A stretch of DNA of 64,000 bases. Source: Modestobacter muralis. GTDB lineage: Bacteria; Actinomycetota; Actinomycetes; Mycobacteriales; Geodermatophilaceae. Shown here piece after piece: positions 43,094-52,193 of this stretch (positions within the stretch are counted from its first letter, which is position 1; each line of letters begins with the position of its first letter). The stretch covers positions 80,503 through 144,502 of the forward strand of contig NZ_JAAGWH010000041.1 in assembly GCF_010682105.1 (NCBI RefSeq), written 5' to 3'. The notes below the pieces were generated by a model. It was not told the DNA's origin, did not search any database, and saw only the letters and a program-made list of their open reading frames with translations. Position numbers and translations under genes: made by a program.

Positions 43094-43741
43094 ATGACGC
43101 ACGGGTTCGACAAGGACTACTGGGACCAGCACTGGCAGGACCGGACCGGTGGCACGGGGTCGATGGCCGGCAACCCGCCCAACCCGTACCTGGCCCGCGA
43201 GCTCGCCGACCTCGTGCCCGGCACGGCCCTGGACGCCGGCTGCGGCGCGGGCGCCGAGGCGCTGTGGCTCGCCGCGCACGGCTGGCAGGTGACGGCCGCC
43301 GACATCTCGGCCGAGGCACTGGCCCTGGCCGCGGACCGGGCCACCGCCGCCGGTGCCGAGGACCGGGTGCGGTGGGTCGAGGCCGACCTCGGCGTCTGGA
43401 CGCCGGACAGCACGTTCGACCTGGTGACGACCCACTACGCGCACCCGGCCGTCCCGCAGCTCGACTTCTACTCCCGCCTCGCCTCCTGGGTGGCGCCCGG
43501 CGGGACCCTGCTCGTCGTCGGTCACCTGCACACCCACGGGCACGGCGGCCACGGCGAGCACGGCCACGGGGACGGCCCGCCCGCCGAGGCGTCGGTCACC
43601 GCCGCCGCCGTCACCGCCCGGCTGGACGACGCCGAGTGGACGGTGGTCACCGCCGCGGAGCTGCAGCGCACCCTTCCCGGCGCGCACGGCCACGGCCGCA
43701 CCCTGGACGACGTCGTCGTCCGCGCCACCCGGCGTCCCTGA
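43094..43741 (+). CDS. SAM-dependent methyltransferase with His-rich loop
   Basis: This 215-residue class I methyltransferase has motif I GTALDAGCGAGAEALWLAAHG, motif II VTAADISAEAL, AEDRVRWVEADLGVW and APGGTLLVVGHLHTHG. An unusual insert GHLHTHGHGGHGEHGHGDG (about residues 141-159) holds nine His in 19 residues and may bind metal. HGHGRTLDDVVV follows near the C-terminus. The start is ATG 43094 with GAGGGG upstream. TehB/TPMT-like thiol or metalloid methylation is possible; the acceptor is unknown. Confidence 0.87.
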   Translation: MTHGFDKDYWDQHWQDRTGGTGSMAGNPPNPYLARELADLVPGTALDAGCGAGAEALWLAAHGWQVTAADISAEALALAADRATAAGAEDRVRWVEADLGVWTPDSTFDLVTTHYAHPAVPQLDFYSRLASWVAPGGTLLVVGHLHTHGHGGHGEHGHGDGPPAEASVTAAAVTARLDDAEWTVVTAAELQRTLPGAHGHGRTLDDVVVRATRRP

Positions 43742-43753
43742 CCCGCGCCGCGG

Positions 43754-44575
43754 TCAGAGCCGGGGCCGCAGTTCCTCGGTCCACACGTCCCAGCCCAGCC
43801 GGGCGATCAGCACGGTGACCACCACGAGGAAGAACACCCGGATGAAGCGACTGCCCCGGGTGGTCGCCGTCCGCGCGCCGAGGTAGCCGCCGACGATGTT
43901 GGCCGCCCCCAGCAGCAGCCCCAGGCCCCAGAACACCGAGCCGTGCGGGATGAAGAACAGCAGCGCACCGAGGTTGGTCGCGCAGTTGACGATCTTGGCC
44001 TTGGCGCTGGCGGCGAGGAAGTCGTAGCCCAGCAGCGAGACCATCGCGAAGACCAGGAAGGAGCCCGTGCCGGGGCCGAGCACCCCGTCGTAGAAGCCGA
44101 TGACCAGGCCGACGCCGGCGGCCACGCCGTGGTGGCGGCGGCCGGTGTGCCGCAGCGCGGTCACCTCCCCCAGCGCGGGCCGGAACAGCGTGAAGGCCCC
44201 GATCCCGACCAGGGCGACGACGATCACCAGCTTGAAGACCGCGGTCGGCAGCAGTGCGGCGATCGACGCACCGCCGGCGCTGGCCACCAGTGCGATGCCG
44301 GCCATCGGCAGGGCGGTGCGCAGGTCGGGCCGGACCCGCCGGTAGAAGGTGACCGCGCTGGTGGTCGTGCCGAGGATCGCGCCGAGCTTGTTGGTGGCCA
44401 GTGCCTGCACGGGGCTCAGCCCGGGGACCAGCAGCATCACCGGCAGCTGGATGAGCCCGCCGCCACCGACCACGGCGTCGACGAACCCGGCGGTCAGGCC
44501 GGCCAGCAGCACCAGGAGCAGGACCGGCGTGGTCAGCCCCTCGGGCAGCACGTCGACCGCGAGGACGTCGGTCAC
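43754..44575 (-). CDS. TSUP family transporter (TauE/SafE sulfite exporter-like)
   Basis: This 273-residue membrane protein has about eight helices and an internal repeat. The family-typical GLTAGFVDAVVGGGGLIQLP and ALATNKLGAILGTTTSA lie in the first half, and GFYDGVLGPGTGSFLVFA with AKIVNCATNLGALLFF in the second. It probably exports a small organic sulfur or sulfonate compound. The start is GTG 44575. It converges on the methyltransferase gene with a gap of 12 bases. Confidence 0.9.
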   Translation of the reverse strand: MTDVLAVDVLPEGLTTPVLLLVLLAGLTAGFVDAVVGGGGLIQLPVMLLVPGLSPVQALATNKLGAILGTTTSAVTFYRRVRPDLRTALPMAGIALVASAGGASIAALLPTAVFKLVIVVALVGIGAFTLFRPALGEVTALRHTGRRHHGVAAGVGLVIGFYDGVLGPGTGSFLVFAMVSLLGYDFLAASAKAKIVNCATNLGALLFFIPHGSVFWGLGLLLGAANIVGGYLGARTATTRGSRFIRVFFLVVVTVLIARLGWDVWTEELRPRL

Positions 44576-44607
44576 CCGGGGAGGCTAACCAACCGCGGTG
44601 CGCGACC

Positions 44608-45525
44608 TCAGCGGTAGTCGACGTGCACGTGGTCGAAGTGGTTCTCCGTCACCCCGCCGCGGTCCTCCATCTGCTTCCACGACCCACCGGGCGAGCTGAG
44701 CATCCGCTGCTCCCAGATCACGTAGGCGACGCCGAGCTCGGACCAGTGCTCGATGAGGTACCGGGTGATCGCGTCGCCCAGCGCGGCGTTCGTGAGCACC
44801 ATGTAGTCCAGCGCGAGACCCGACGGGTGGCCGCCGGGGTCGGCGGCGCTGGCCCGGGTGCCGCCCAGGGTGAGACCGGCGGCGCCGGGCACCGCGGACA
44901 CGACCTGGTCGGCGGCGGCCTGCACCTGCGGCGCGACGCTGCCCGCGCGGTTGGTGATCCGGGCGACCGCTGCGCTGACCGCGCCGGTCGCCGCCGCGGC
45001 CGTCGTCCGGCGGGCGGGGGCAGCCGCCGGCGCGGCCGCCTCGGGCTCCTCCTCCGCAGCCGCCTCGGCCGCCGAAGCCGCCTCGGCGGCCTCCTCCGCA
45101 GCCGTGGCCTCGGCCTGCGCCTCGGCCTCGGCCTCGGCCTTCACGGCGGCCGCTGCCTCGGCCTCCGCGGCGAGCCGGGCGGCGGTCTCGGTCTCGACCC
45201 GCCGGCGCTCGAGCTCGGCGGTGTCGGCGGCGGCCTGCGCCTGCTGGGCGGCGGTCTGCGCGGCCTCACGGCTGCTGCGGCTGGCGGCCAGCTGCTCCAG
45301 GGGCGCGAGGCCGCGAGCCGGGTCCACCGGCGCGGCCCGCCCGGCCAGGCCGACCTGCTCGGCCACGCTGACCGGCCCGGTTTCCGGAGCGGCCGTCGCG
45401 GCGGTCAGGCTGCCGGCGACCCCGGTGCCGGCGAGGACGGCGACCAGCACCGCGCCGGTCACCGCGGTGCCGAGCAGGGCCCCGGCGGGCGCACGGCGGG
45501 ACGAACGGGTGACGCGGGGCTGCAT
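44608..45525 (-). CDS. Secreted coiled-coil protein with ARB_07466-like (peptidase-like) C-terminal domain
   Basis: This 305-residue exported protein has an N-terminal membrane/signal helix (LLGTAVTGAVLVAVLAGTGVAGS) and an Ala/Glu-rich coiled coil from about 85 to 175. The C-terminal domain of about 110 residues has GGHPSGLALDYMV, YVIWEQRM and ENHFDHVHVDYR (H-x-H near the end). The conserved H, D and HxH pattern is that of the M15-like ARB_07466 domain of cell-wall proteins. The start is ATG 45525; the frame extends to 45648. A role in peptidoglycan remodelling is inferred. Confidence 0.8.
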   Translation of the reverse strand: MQPRVTRSSRRAPAGALLGTAVTGAVLVAVLAGTGVAGSLTAATAAPETGPVSVAEQVGLAGRAAPVDPARGLAPLEQLAASRSSREAAQTAAQQAQAAADTAELERRRVETETAARLAAEAEAAAAVKAEAEAEAQAEATAAEEAAEAASAAEAAAEEEPEAAAPAAAPARRTTAAAATGAVSAAVARITNRAGSVAPQVQAAADQVVSAVPGAAGLTLGGTRASAADPGGHPSGLALDYMVLTNAALGDAITRYLIEHWSELGVAYVIWEQRMLSSPGGSWKQMEDRGGVTENHFDHVHVDYR

Positions 45526-45705
45526 GGGTGGCGGTGCTCCGAGGGGTGCGAGCGCAGCCGGGCCGACCCGGTGGGTGGCGACTGCGGCGGGTGTACGGGC
45601 TCCCCTGCGGGGACGTGCCGACCGGCCGGACCGGCTGACGATGACCACCGTTGCCGATCCGTGACGATCCCCGGCGGCGAGTCGCCCGCGCGACCCGCCG
45701 CCGGC

Positions 45706-47841
45706 TCAGACCCGGGAGGCCAGGGCGTCGGTCAGCAGCGCGACCAGCGCCTCGTGCTGCACGTCGGCGGAGGACCCGACCTCCTCGTCGGAGCCGTCCA
45801 GCGCCCGGGCGGCCAGCCCGGCCTTGCTGTCGATCAACTCGGCGATCCGGGCGTCGATGGTCTGCGCGGCGATGATCCGCCACGCGGTGACCGGCTCGGT
45901 CTGCCCGATCCGGTGCGCCCGGTCGATGGCCTGGGTCTGCTCGGCGTCGGTCCAGGACAGCTCGGCGAGCACCAGGTTGGAGGCGACCTGCAGGTTCAGC
46001 CCCACCCCGGCCGAGGTCAGCGAACAGACCGCGATGGCGACGTCGGGGTCGTTGACGAAGGCGTCGATGTTGCGCTGGCGGGCACCCGGCGTCTGGTCAC
46101 CGCGGATGGAGGAGAACCGCACGCCCTGCTTGGTGAAGGTCTCCTCGGCGGTGTCCATGACGTCGATGTGCTTGGCGAAGAACACCACCTTGCCGGCGCT
46201 GCGGGCCAGCTGCGCGGCGTAGTCGGCGGCCAGGCCGGCCTTGGCCTCACCGATGCGCCGCATCATGGAGAACACGTTCTCCCCGGCCTTGGCCGAGGTC
46301 GCGTCCTTCTGCTCCCAGCGGGCCACCTGGCGCACCAGGGACTCGTCGATGCCCTCGACCTCGGTGGCCGACTCGCGCGCGGCCAGCGCGGACTCGTAGC
46401 GCTTGACCAGCCGGCGGGCCAGCTCGCGCTCGGCGGCGCGGATCGACCGGCCGGCGGCGCCGTCGAGCTCCACGGGCAGGTCGGCGATCCGGCGGGCCGG
46501 GATGTCGGCGGCCACGTCGACCTTGCGCCGCCGGACGATGCCCTGCCCGATCACGCAGCGGCGGGCGGCCGGGTAGAAGCCGTGGTCGGCCGGGGTCAGG
46601 TTGGTCTCCTCCAGGGCGTCCATCAGCTCGCCGAGGGGCTTGCCGTCGTCGATCCAGCCGAGGAACTGCCAGATGGCCCGGAAGTCGTCGATGTCGTTGA
46701 TCAGCGGCGTGCCGGTCAGCGCCATCAGCAGCGGGCGTGGGCTGCGGGAGCGGATCCGCTCGGAGAGCTCCAGCACGTGCTGTGAGCGCTGCGACGTGCG
46801 GTTCTTGATGAAGTGCGCCTCGTCGACGACCATGCCGCGGAAGCCGAAGTCGCCCAGCCAGCCCACGTGCCGGTCGAGCACCTCGTAGTTGACGACCACG
46901 ATGTCGGCGAACCCGTCGAGGGTGTCGCCGTTGCCGTTGATGACCGTGGCCCGGCGGTGCGGGGTCCAGCGGCCCGCCTCGCGCGCCCAGTTGGTCTTGA
47001 CCACGTTCGGCACGACGACCAGCAGCGGGTAGGCGCCGGCGGCCTCGGCGGCCAGCAGCGCCTGGGCGGTCTTGCCCAGGCCGGGCTCGTCGGCGAGCAG
47101 GAAGGTGCGGTGCCCGGCGGCGGCCGCGGCGACCAGCTGCCCCTGGTGGGCCATCAGCTCCAGGCCCATCGGGGTGAACCGGGAGGTGGGGAACGGCAGC
47201 GGCATGCACGCCGGGTCGCCGGCGCCGGCCCGCTCGAAGGAGCTCAGCAGCGGGCCGAGCAGCTCCCAGCCGGCCAGCCGGCGCGGCCGCGGCGGGGCCT
47301 GCGGGACGGCGGAGAAGTCCGGCGCCAGGAAGGGGTTGGCCAGCTGCCGGGAGATGACCGACTGCGGCACGACCCGCTCGGGGGCGGCGGCGGGGGCCGC
47401 GGCGGCGACCGGCGCGGCCTGGGCCTCGGGCTCGTCGGCGACCTCGATGCCGGAGTCGCGCAGCATCTCGCGCTTGAGCCGGAGGGTGGACTCGGGCACC
47501 ACGGCGTCCTCGGACAGCAGGGCGTAGAGCGCGGAGTCGCGCACCGCCGTGCGGGCCAGGATGGTGGCGATGCCGTCGAGGCGCTTGAGCTGCTCGGCGC
47601 GGCGGGCCTCGCCCAGGTCGGTGGCGGCCTTGACCCGGGCGTGCTCCTCCCGCACCAGCAGCGCCACGACCTGGAACTTCGTGCGCACACCGGGGGTCAC
47701 CGGGCCGCGCTGGGCGGCTGCCTCGACCTCGCGCACGGCGCGGGCGAGCAGGGACATGACGTCGGCGGGCTCACGGCTGCGCCGCTTGTCGCGTGCCGGC
47801 CCCCGGCGGGTGCCGGTCTGGCGCTGGCCTGTTCGAGCCAC
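45706..47841 (-). CDS. SNF2-family DEAD/DEAH helicase
   Basis: This 711-residue SWI2/SNF2-type ATPase has an N-terminal 230-residue region without a known fold. The motor has motif I LLADEPGLGKTAQALLAAEA, motif II MVVDEAHFIKN, motif III ALTGTPLIND, and in the second lobe motif V LTSAGVGLNLQVASNLV and motif VI QAIDRAHRIGQ. It would translocate on double-stranded DNA and remodel bound protein. The start is GTG 47841 with GAGGAGG 5 bases upstream, the strongest ribosome site in the window. No nuclease or methylase gene is adjacent, so it is not a recognised DISARM or restriction cassette. Confidence 0.92.
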   Translation of the reverse strand: MARTGQRQTGTRRGPARDKRRSREPADVMSLLARAVREVEAAAQRGPVTPGVRTKFQVVALLVREEHARVKAATDLGEARRAEQLKRLDGIATILARTAVRDSALYALLSEDAVVPESTLRLKREMLRDSGIEVADEPEAQAAPVAAAAPAAAPERVVPQSVISRQLANPFLAPDFSAVPQAPPRPRRLAGWELLGPLLSSFERAGAGDPACMPLPFPTSRFTPMGLELMAHQGQLVAAAAAGHRTFLLADEPGLGKTAQALLAAEAAGAYPLLVVVPNVVKTNWAREAGRWTPHRRATVINGNGDTLDGFADIVVVNYEVLDRHVGWLGDFGFRGMVVDEAHFIKNRTSQRSQHVLELSERIRSRSPRPLLMALTGTPLINDIDDFRAIWQFLGWIDDGKPLGELMDALEETNLTPADHGFYPAARRCVIGQGIVRRRKVDVAADIPARRIADLPVELDGAAGRSIRAAERELARRLVKRYESALAARESATEVEGIDESLVRQVARWEQKDATSAKAGENVFSMMRRIGEAKAGLAADYAAQLARSAGKVVFFAKHIDVMDTAEETFTKQGVRFSSIRGDQTPGARQRNIDAFVNDPDVAIAVCSLTSAGVGLNLQVASNLVLAELSWTDAEQTQAIDRAHRIGQTEPVTAWRIIAAQTIDARIAELIDSKAGLAARALDGSDEEVGSSADVQHEALVALLTDALASRV

Positions 47842-48168
47842 GGACTCCTCCTCTGTCGTGCCCGGCGCGGCCCCCGGAACGGGGCGCCGCACCCTCCGCC
47901 GGGGCCGGCCGGCACGTCGTCCGGACACGGCCGCGGTGGCCGCTCCGGGGAACGACCGACGACCGGGCCCGCGACGGCGGGTACCCGGCGGTCCGCCGAC
48001 GACGGCGGACCGGAGCTGCCGGTCGGTGACGGGGCAGCGACCACGCCGGGGTGTCCGTCATCAGGCGGGTGCCGCGTGGTCTGCGCTGGCACGATGCTAG
48101 CGCGCACCGCCCGGCGTCGGTCGGGCGACGCCGGGCAGCCCGACCCGCACGGGTGGTGGACGGCGGGC
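47842..48168. other. 327-base intergenic region
   Basis: This region lies between the SNF2 helicase start and the GntR gene end, both on the minus strand. It holds the helicase ribosome site at its left edge and a possible -10 box (TAGCAT on the minus strand, near 48093-48098). I see no coding frame with support, no tRNA and no strong palindrome. Confidence 0.4.
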
Positions 48169-48849
48169 TCAGGCCGGCCCGAGGTCGTCGATCATCGGCT
48201 GCAGCAGGGCCGCCATCGCGGTCGCGGCGCGGTCGGGGTCCCGGTCGGCGACGGCGGCGACCAGCTGGTCGTGCAGCTCGGCGAGGTCGTCGGTGGCGCC
48301 CTGGACGTCGTCGTCGAGCACCACCTCGAAGACGGTGAGCAGCCCCTCGTAGACCTCGGCGAGCAGCACGTTGCCGGTGGCCGCGACGACGGCCCGGTGC
48401 AGGGCGGTGTCGGCGCGGGCGCGGTCGGCCGGGCCGCCGTCGGCCCACGCCTCCCGGCGGGCGGCCAGCAGCGCCTCGAGCCGGCGCGCGTCGTCGTCGG
48501 TGCGCCGGACGGCGGCGATCCGGGCCGCGGCGGCGTCCAGGGCCAGCCGCAGCTCCAGGCTGTCCCGCCGGGACGTCGCCGCGACCCGCCGGCCCAGTGA
48601 GGCGCGGACGTCGGAGGTGGTGAGCACGAACGTGCCGCGGCCCTGCTCCCGGCGGAGGATGCCGGCCTCGACCAGGGAGCCGATCGCCTCCCGCACGGTG
48701 TTGCGGCCGGCGCCGCTCCACGCGACCAGCTCGCTCTCGGTCGGGATCTGCCCGCCGACCGGCCACCGCCCGCTGCTCACCTCGTCCCGGAACAGCTGCG
48801 CGACCTGCGTCCCCAGCGCTGCCCGCCGCAGTGCGGGGTCCTCGGCCAC
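48169..48849 (-). CDS. GntR/FadR-family transcriptional regulator
   Basis: This 226-residue regulator has an N-terminal winged helix (ELVAWSGAGRNTVREAIGSLVEAG, then ILRREQGRGTFV). A C-terminal FCD ligand domain has D, H and H metal-ligand positions in RARADTALHRAVVAATGN and LAELHDQLVAAV. The start GTG 48849 lies 4 bases after the stop of the MFS transporter gene, so it is expressed with it and probably controls it in response to the transported acid. Confidence 0.92.
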   Translation of the reverse strand: MAEDPALRRAALGTQVAQLFRDEVSSGRWPVGGQIPTESELVAWSGAGRNTVREAIGSLVEAGILRREQGRGTFVLTTSDVRASLGRRVAATSRRDSLELRLALDAAAARIAAVRRTDDDARRLEALLAARREAWADGGPADRARADTALHRAVVAATGNVLLAEVYEGLLTVFEVVLDDDVQGATDDLAELHDQLVAAVADRDPDRAATAMAALLQPMIDDLGPA

Positions 48850-48853
48850 CGGG

Positions 48854-50065
48854 TCAGCCCCGCCGCGCGGCGGCCGGGACGGCGGACACGGGGGCGGGCT
48901 GCGGGCGGCAGGCCCACCAGCCGGCGGCGAGGGTGACCACGAGGGTCGCGGCGAGCACCAGGTACGCCGGCCGCCAGCTGCCGGCGGCCTGGTCCAGCGC
49001 GCCGAGGGCCAGCGGGCCGACGCAGCCGATCCCGTAGCCGATGCCCTGCACCAGGCCCGACAGCGCCGACGCCGAGGCGGCGTCGGCGGTGCGCAGGCCG
49101 ATGAGGGTCAGGCACAGCGGGAAGGTGCTGACGCCCAGGCCGAAGGCAGTGGCCCAGGCGAACGCGCCGCCCGCGGGCGCGGTGAGCATGCCCAGGTAGC
49201 CCACGGCCATCAGCGCCGCGCAGACCACGACGACCGGGTAGGGGTTGGCCAGCCGCCCGGCCAGCGGCGGCACCACGAAGGCCGCGACCAGCCCCAGCCC
49301 GGCGAACCAGGACAGCAGGAACGCACTCGACGTCTCCCCCACGCCCGCGTCGGTGTACATCGTGGGCAGCCAGGTGATCAGCGTGTAGACGTGCAGCGCC
49401 GTCATCGCCATCAGCCCGATCAGGCCCAGCGCCAGCGGTGACCGCGCGAGCACCGCCCGCCCGGCCGGGCGGGCCGGCGCCGGGGTCCCCGGCGCGCGGT
49501 CGCGGGCGGCGCGCACCCACAGCACCGCGGCGACGGCGGTGAACACCGCCCACACCCCCGACGCCGTCCGCCAGCCCGCGATCGTGGCGAGCGCCAGCGC
49601 CACCAGCGGCGCGACGAGCTGGCCGACCTGCAGCAGCACCATGTAGACGGTGCTGAGGGTGCGCACCCGGGTCGGGAAGTGCGTCTTGACGATCGGGATG
49701 AGCACGACGTTGGAGGCGCCGACCCCGGCGAACAGCAGCACCGACGCACCGAGCAGCACCCCGGGCGACCAGGCCAGCGCGCGCAGCACGATGCCGGCCG
49801 TCGTCGCCGTCAGCGCCAGCGCGGCGGTGCGCTCGAGCCCCAGCCGGCGCACCAGGGCCGGTGCGGCGGAGGCCGCGACCGCGAAGCAGGCGGTGACGAT
49901 CGTGCCGATCGCCCCGGCCACGAGCTGGCCGAACCGCAGCGCGTCGCCGGCCGTGCCGATCAGCACGCTGAAGCCGGTCACCGCGGTCCGCAGGTTCAGC
50001 GCGGTGAGGACGACGGCGGCGAGCACGCCGCGCTGCTGGGCCTGGGGGCCCGGGGCGGCGGTCAC
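48854..50065 (-). CDS. MFS transporter (CynX/NimT type)
   Basis: This 403-residue 12-helix carrier resembles the cyanate/nitroimidazole (CynX/NimT) group: VVLTALNLRTAVTGFSVLIG at helix 1, LLFAGVGASNVVLIPIVKTHFP in helix 4, and WLPTMYTDAGVGETSSAFLL in the second half. The start is GTG 50065; no clear ribosome site, and the frame extends to 50176. It is followed at 4 bases by its likely regulator (GntR). The substrate is unknown. Confidence 0.87.
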   Translation of the reverse strand: MTAAPGPQAQQRGVLAAVVLTALNLRTAVTGFSVLIGTAGDALRFGQLVAGAIGTIVTACFAVAASAAPALVRRLGLERTAALALTATTAGIVLRALAWSPGVLLGASVLLFAGVGASNVVLIPIVKTHFPTRVRTLSTVYMVLLQVGQLVAPLVALALATIAGWRTASGVWAVFTAVAAVLWVRAARDRAPGTPAPARPAGRAVLARSPLALGLIGLMAMTALHVYTLITWLPTMYTDAGVGETSSAFLLSWFAGLGLVAAFVVPPLAGRLANPYPVVVVCAALMAVGYLGMLTAPAGGAFAWATAFGLGVSTFPLCLTLIGLRTADAASASALSGLVQGIGYGIGCVGPLALGALDQAAGSWRPAYLVLAATLVVTLAAGWWACRPQPAPVSAVPAAARRG

Positions 50066-50195
50066 CGCGGGAGTAGACCACACAGAGGTGGGATCATGGG
50101 ATGAATCAAGGCCGGTGCAGAGCGGTCCTCCCCGGCGCAGGCGGGCGGCAGGGAGAGCCGGCCAGGACACCGGCACGGCTCCCCTGCCGCGTCGC

Positions 50196-51017
50196 TCAGG
50201 CGTCGAAGTCGGTGCTGGTGGTCAGTTCCGCCCAGGCGTCGGCCTCGGCCAACTGCGCCCGGAGGACCTCGCGGTAGCTGGTGAGGGCGTCGGTCCCCAG
50301 CAGCAGCATCGCCGGTGGCTCGGCGGACTCGACCGCGGAGATGATCGCGGTGGCCGCCCGGGCGGGGTCGCCGGGCTGGGTGCCATGAGCGGTGTCGACC
50401 TCCTTGCGGCGCTTGCCGGCGGTCTCGGCGTAGTCGGCGATCGGCGTCCTCGCCTGGGTCAGCGAGCGGCCGGCGAAGTCCGTGCGGAACCCGCCGGGCT
50501 CCACCGCGGTCACCGAGATGCCCAGCGGTGCCAGTTCGCCACGCAGCGACCCGGTCATGCCCTCCAACGCCAGCTTGGCCGCGGCGTAGTAGCCCGACCC
50601 GACCGGCTTGACCTGCGCGCCGATCGAGGAGATGTTCACGATCGCGCCCGAGCGGCGGGCCCGCATGCCCGGCAGCACCGCCTTGACCATCGCCACGGCG
50701 CCGAGGAAGTTGGCGTCGAACAGCGCCCGGACGTCGGCGTCGTCGCCCTCCTCCACCGCGGCGCGGTAGCCGTAGCCGGCGTTGTTGACCAGGACGTCGA
50801 TGCCGCCGAACCGCTCCTCCGCGCGCCGGACGACGTCGGTGACCTGCTCGGGCACGGTGACGTCGAGCGCCGCGGTGAGCACGTGCTCGCCCGCCAGGTC
50901 GGCGACCTTCGACTCGTCGCGCGCGGTGACGACGGCGTCGTGGCCGGCGGCCAGCACCGCCTCGGCCAGCGCGCGGCCGAGGCCGGTGGAGCAGCCGGTG
51001 ATGAGCCAGGTGGACAT
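50196..51017 (-). CDS. Short-chain dehydrogenase/reductase
   Basis: This 273-residue classical SDR has WLITGCSTGLGRALAEAVL (TGxxxGxG), VLVNNAGYGYRA, catalytic S in IVNISSIGAQV and YYAAAKLALEGM (YxxxK). VTAVEPGGFRTDF is the P-G motif. An Arg after strand 2 (VVTARDESK) suggests NADP. The start is ATG 51017 with AGGAA. It lies 141 bases downstream of an IclR regulator on the same strand, which may control it. Confidence 0.92.
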   Translation of the reverse strand: MSTWLITGCSTGLGRALAEAVLAAGHDAVVTARDESKVADLAGEHVLTAALDVTVPEQVTDVVRRAEERFGGIDVLVNNAGYGYRAAVEEGDDADVRALFDANFLGAVAMVKAVLPGMRARRSGAIVNISSIGAQVKPVGSGYYAAAKLALEGMTGSLRGELAPLGISVTAVEPGGFRTDFAGRSLTQARTPIADYAETAGKRRKEVDTAHGTQPGDPARAATAIISAVESAEPPAMLLLGTDALTSYREVLRAQLAEADAWAELTTSTDFDA

Positions 51018-51158
51018 GGGCTTCCTCTCGCAGGGGTGCACGGGCTCTCGGTGGCGCCGGCCTCCCGGCCGGCACCGTCCGCTCTCCCCTGCCCGCCCCG
51101 GCGCCGGCGAACCCTGCGGGTGCGGCAAGGGTCCGCGGGGGCTGCGGCGCACCCGGCG

Positions 51159-51917
51159 TCAGGGGCGGGCGGCGACGGTCTCCCCGGAGTGCCCGAGCTC
51201 CGCGCTCAGCGCCCGGGCGGTGGCCAGCAGCTGCTCCAGCGTCGACTCCAGGTCCAGCTCGCCGGCGCCCAGCAGGGCCACCGTGGCCACCAGGCCCGTG
51301 TCGTCGAACACGGGTGCGGCGACCGCGACCGTGCTGCCGTTCCACACGACGCTGTGGCCCTGCCGCCGCGCGGAGTGGACGTCGGTCTCCAGCCGGGCCC
51401 GCTGGGCGTCCGGCATCCCGGCCAGGGCGGCCTCCAGGGCGGCGGAGTCGCCGTAGGCCAGCATCAGCTGCGACTGGGCCGCGGTCGGCTCCAGCCGGGT
51501 GCCCGGGTGCACGGTCATCACCACGACCCGGCTGGTGTCCTCCTCGGCCAGCGCCACCACCGGCCCGCTGGCACCGCGGATGCCGAGCACCGCCGTCATG
51601 CGGACGGCGGAGCGCAGCCGCTGCAGGTGCGGCCCGGCGATCTCCACCACGCGGCGGCGGCCCAGCGCCTGGATGCCCAGCTCGAGCATCAGCCCGCCGA
51701 GGGCGAACGTGCCCCGACGGGAGCCCCGCTCCAGGATCCCGGCGGCCGCCATCGACGCGCAGTACCGGTAGGCCGTCGTCCGGTTCAGGCCCGTGGCGTC
51801 GGCGATGTCGGCGGCCGACAGCTCCACGGCCCGGGACCCGAAGAGGGCACAGATCTGACCGACCCGGGCCACGGCCCGGATGTCGGCGGACGACGTCGCA
51901 TCGGCGGTGTTCGCCAT
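51159..51917 (-). CDS. IclR-family transcriptional regulator
   Basis: This 252-residue regulator has an N-terminal winged helix (VELSAADIADATGLNRTTAYRYCASMAAAG) and a C-terminal IclR effector domain (LQRLRSAVRMTAVLGIRG, VAAPVFDDTGLVATVALLG). Its start ATG 51917 has no strong ribosome site. It is divergent from the TetR gene, with the TetR operators nearer to the latter. The likely target is the SDR gene behind it. Confidence 0.9.
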   Translation of the reverse strand: MANTADATSSADIRAVARVGQICALFGSRAVELSAADIADATGLNRTTAYRYCASMAAAGILERGSRRGTFALGGLMLELGIQALGRRRVVEIAGPHLQRLRSAVRMTAVLGIRGASGPVVALAEEDTSRVVVMTVHPGTRLEPTAAQSQLMLAYGDSAALEAALAGMPDAQRARLETDVHSARRQGHSVVWNGSTVAVAAPVFDDTGLVATVALLGAGELDLESTLEQLLATARALSAELGHSGETVAARP

Positions 51918-52137
51918 GCGTGCAAGGTAGTTCACCAGGGGCACGTGCTGTCTGTTGCGGAGGCCGACCCTCGGCCCGCCGGCATCGATCAACTGTGCGG
52001 TGCTCTCGCCGAGGTCCTCGGCGGACAGGTCGGCGGCCTCCACCGCGCCCGGCGTCGAGGTCGAGGAGCCGCGCCGGCTCACCGGCGCCGACTCCACCTC
52101 GGATCGCATCCCGGCGGCCTGACCCGTGTGAGCGAAC

Positions 52138-52179
52138 CCACCGACCGATCTGGTCGGTGGACCGACCGAAGTGGTCGGT
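52138..52179. promoter_or_regulatory. Tandem TetR operators
   Basis: Two copies of ACCGACC-N5-GGTCGGT lie at 52140-52158 and 52161-52179. The first is extended to a 9-bp arm (CCACCGACC, 52138-52160). The centres are 21 bp apart, two helical turns, so dimers can bind on the same face. The array ends 14 bases before the TetR GTG and suits autorepression of the TetR-MMPL operon. Confidence 0.85.
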
Positions 52180-52193
52180 GAGGGGTTACGGTC

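Noticed and set aside
44608..45525. Coiled-coil peptidase-like gene as a partner of the recombinase coiled-coil gene
   Set aside because: Both are Ala/Glu-rich, but this one has a signal helix and an M15-like domain, so the likeness is only composition.
45526..45705. Possible c-di-AMP (ydaO-type) riboswitch before the wall-peptidase-like gene
   Set aside because: The GGGGAGCC box and the gene type are suggestive, but I cannot align the conserved helices or the terminal CUAACC motifs. An Infernal search with RF00379 would decide.
50066..50100. FadR-type operator before the MFS-GntR unit
   Set aside because: TGGTC and nearby bases resemble half of a FadR site, but no second half in inverted order is present.
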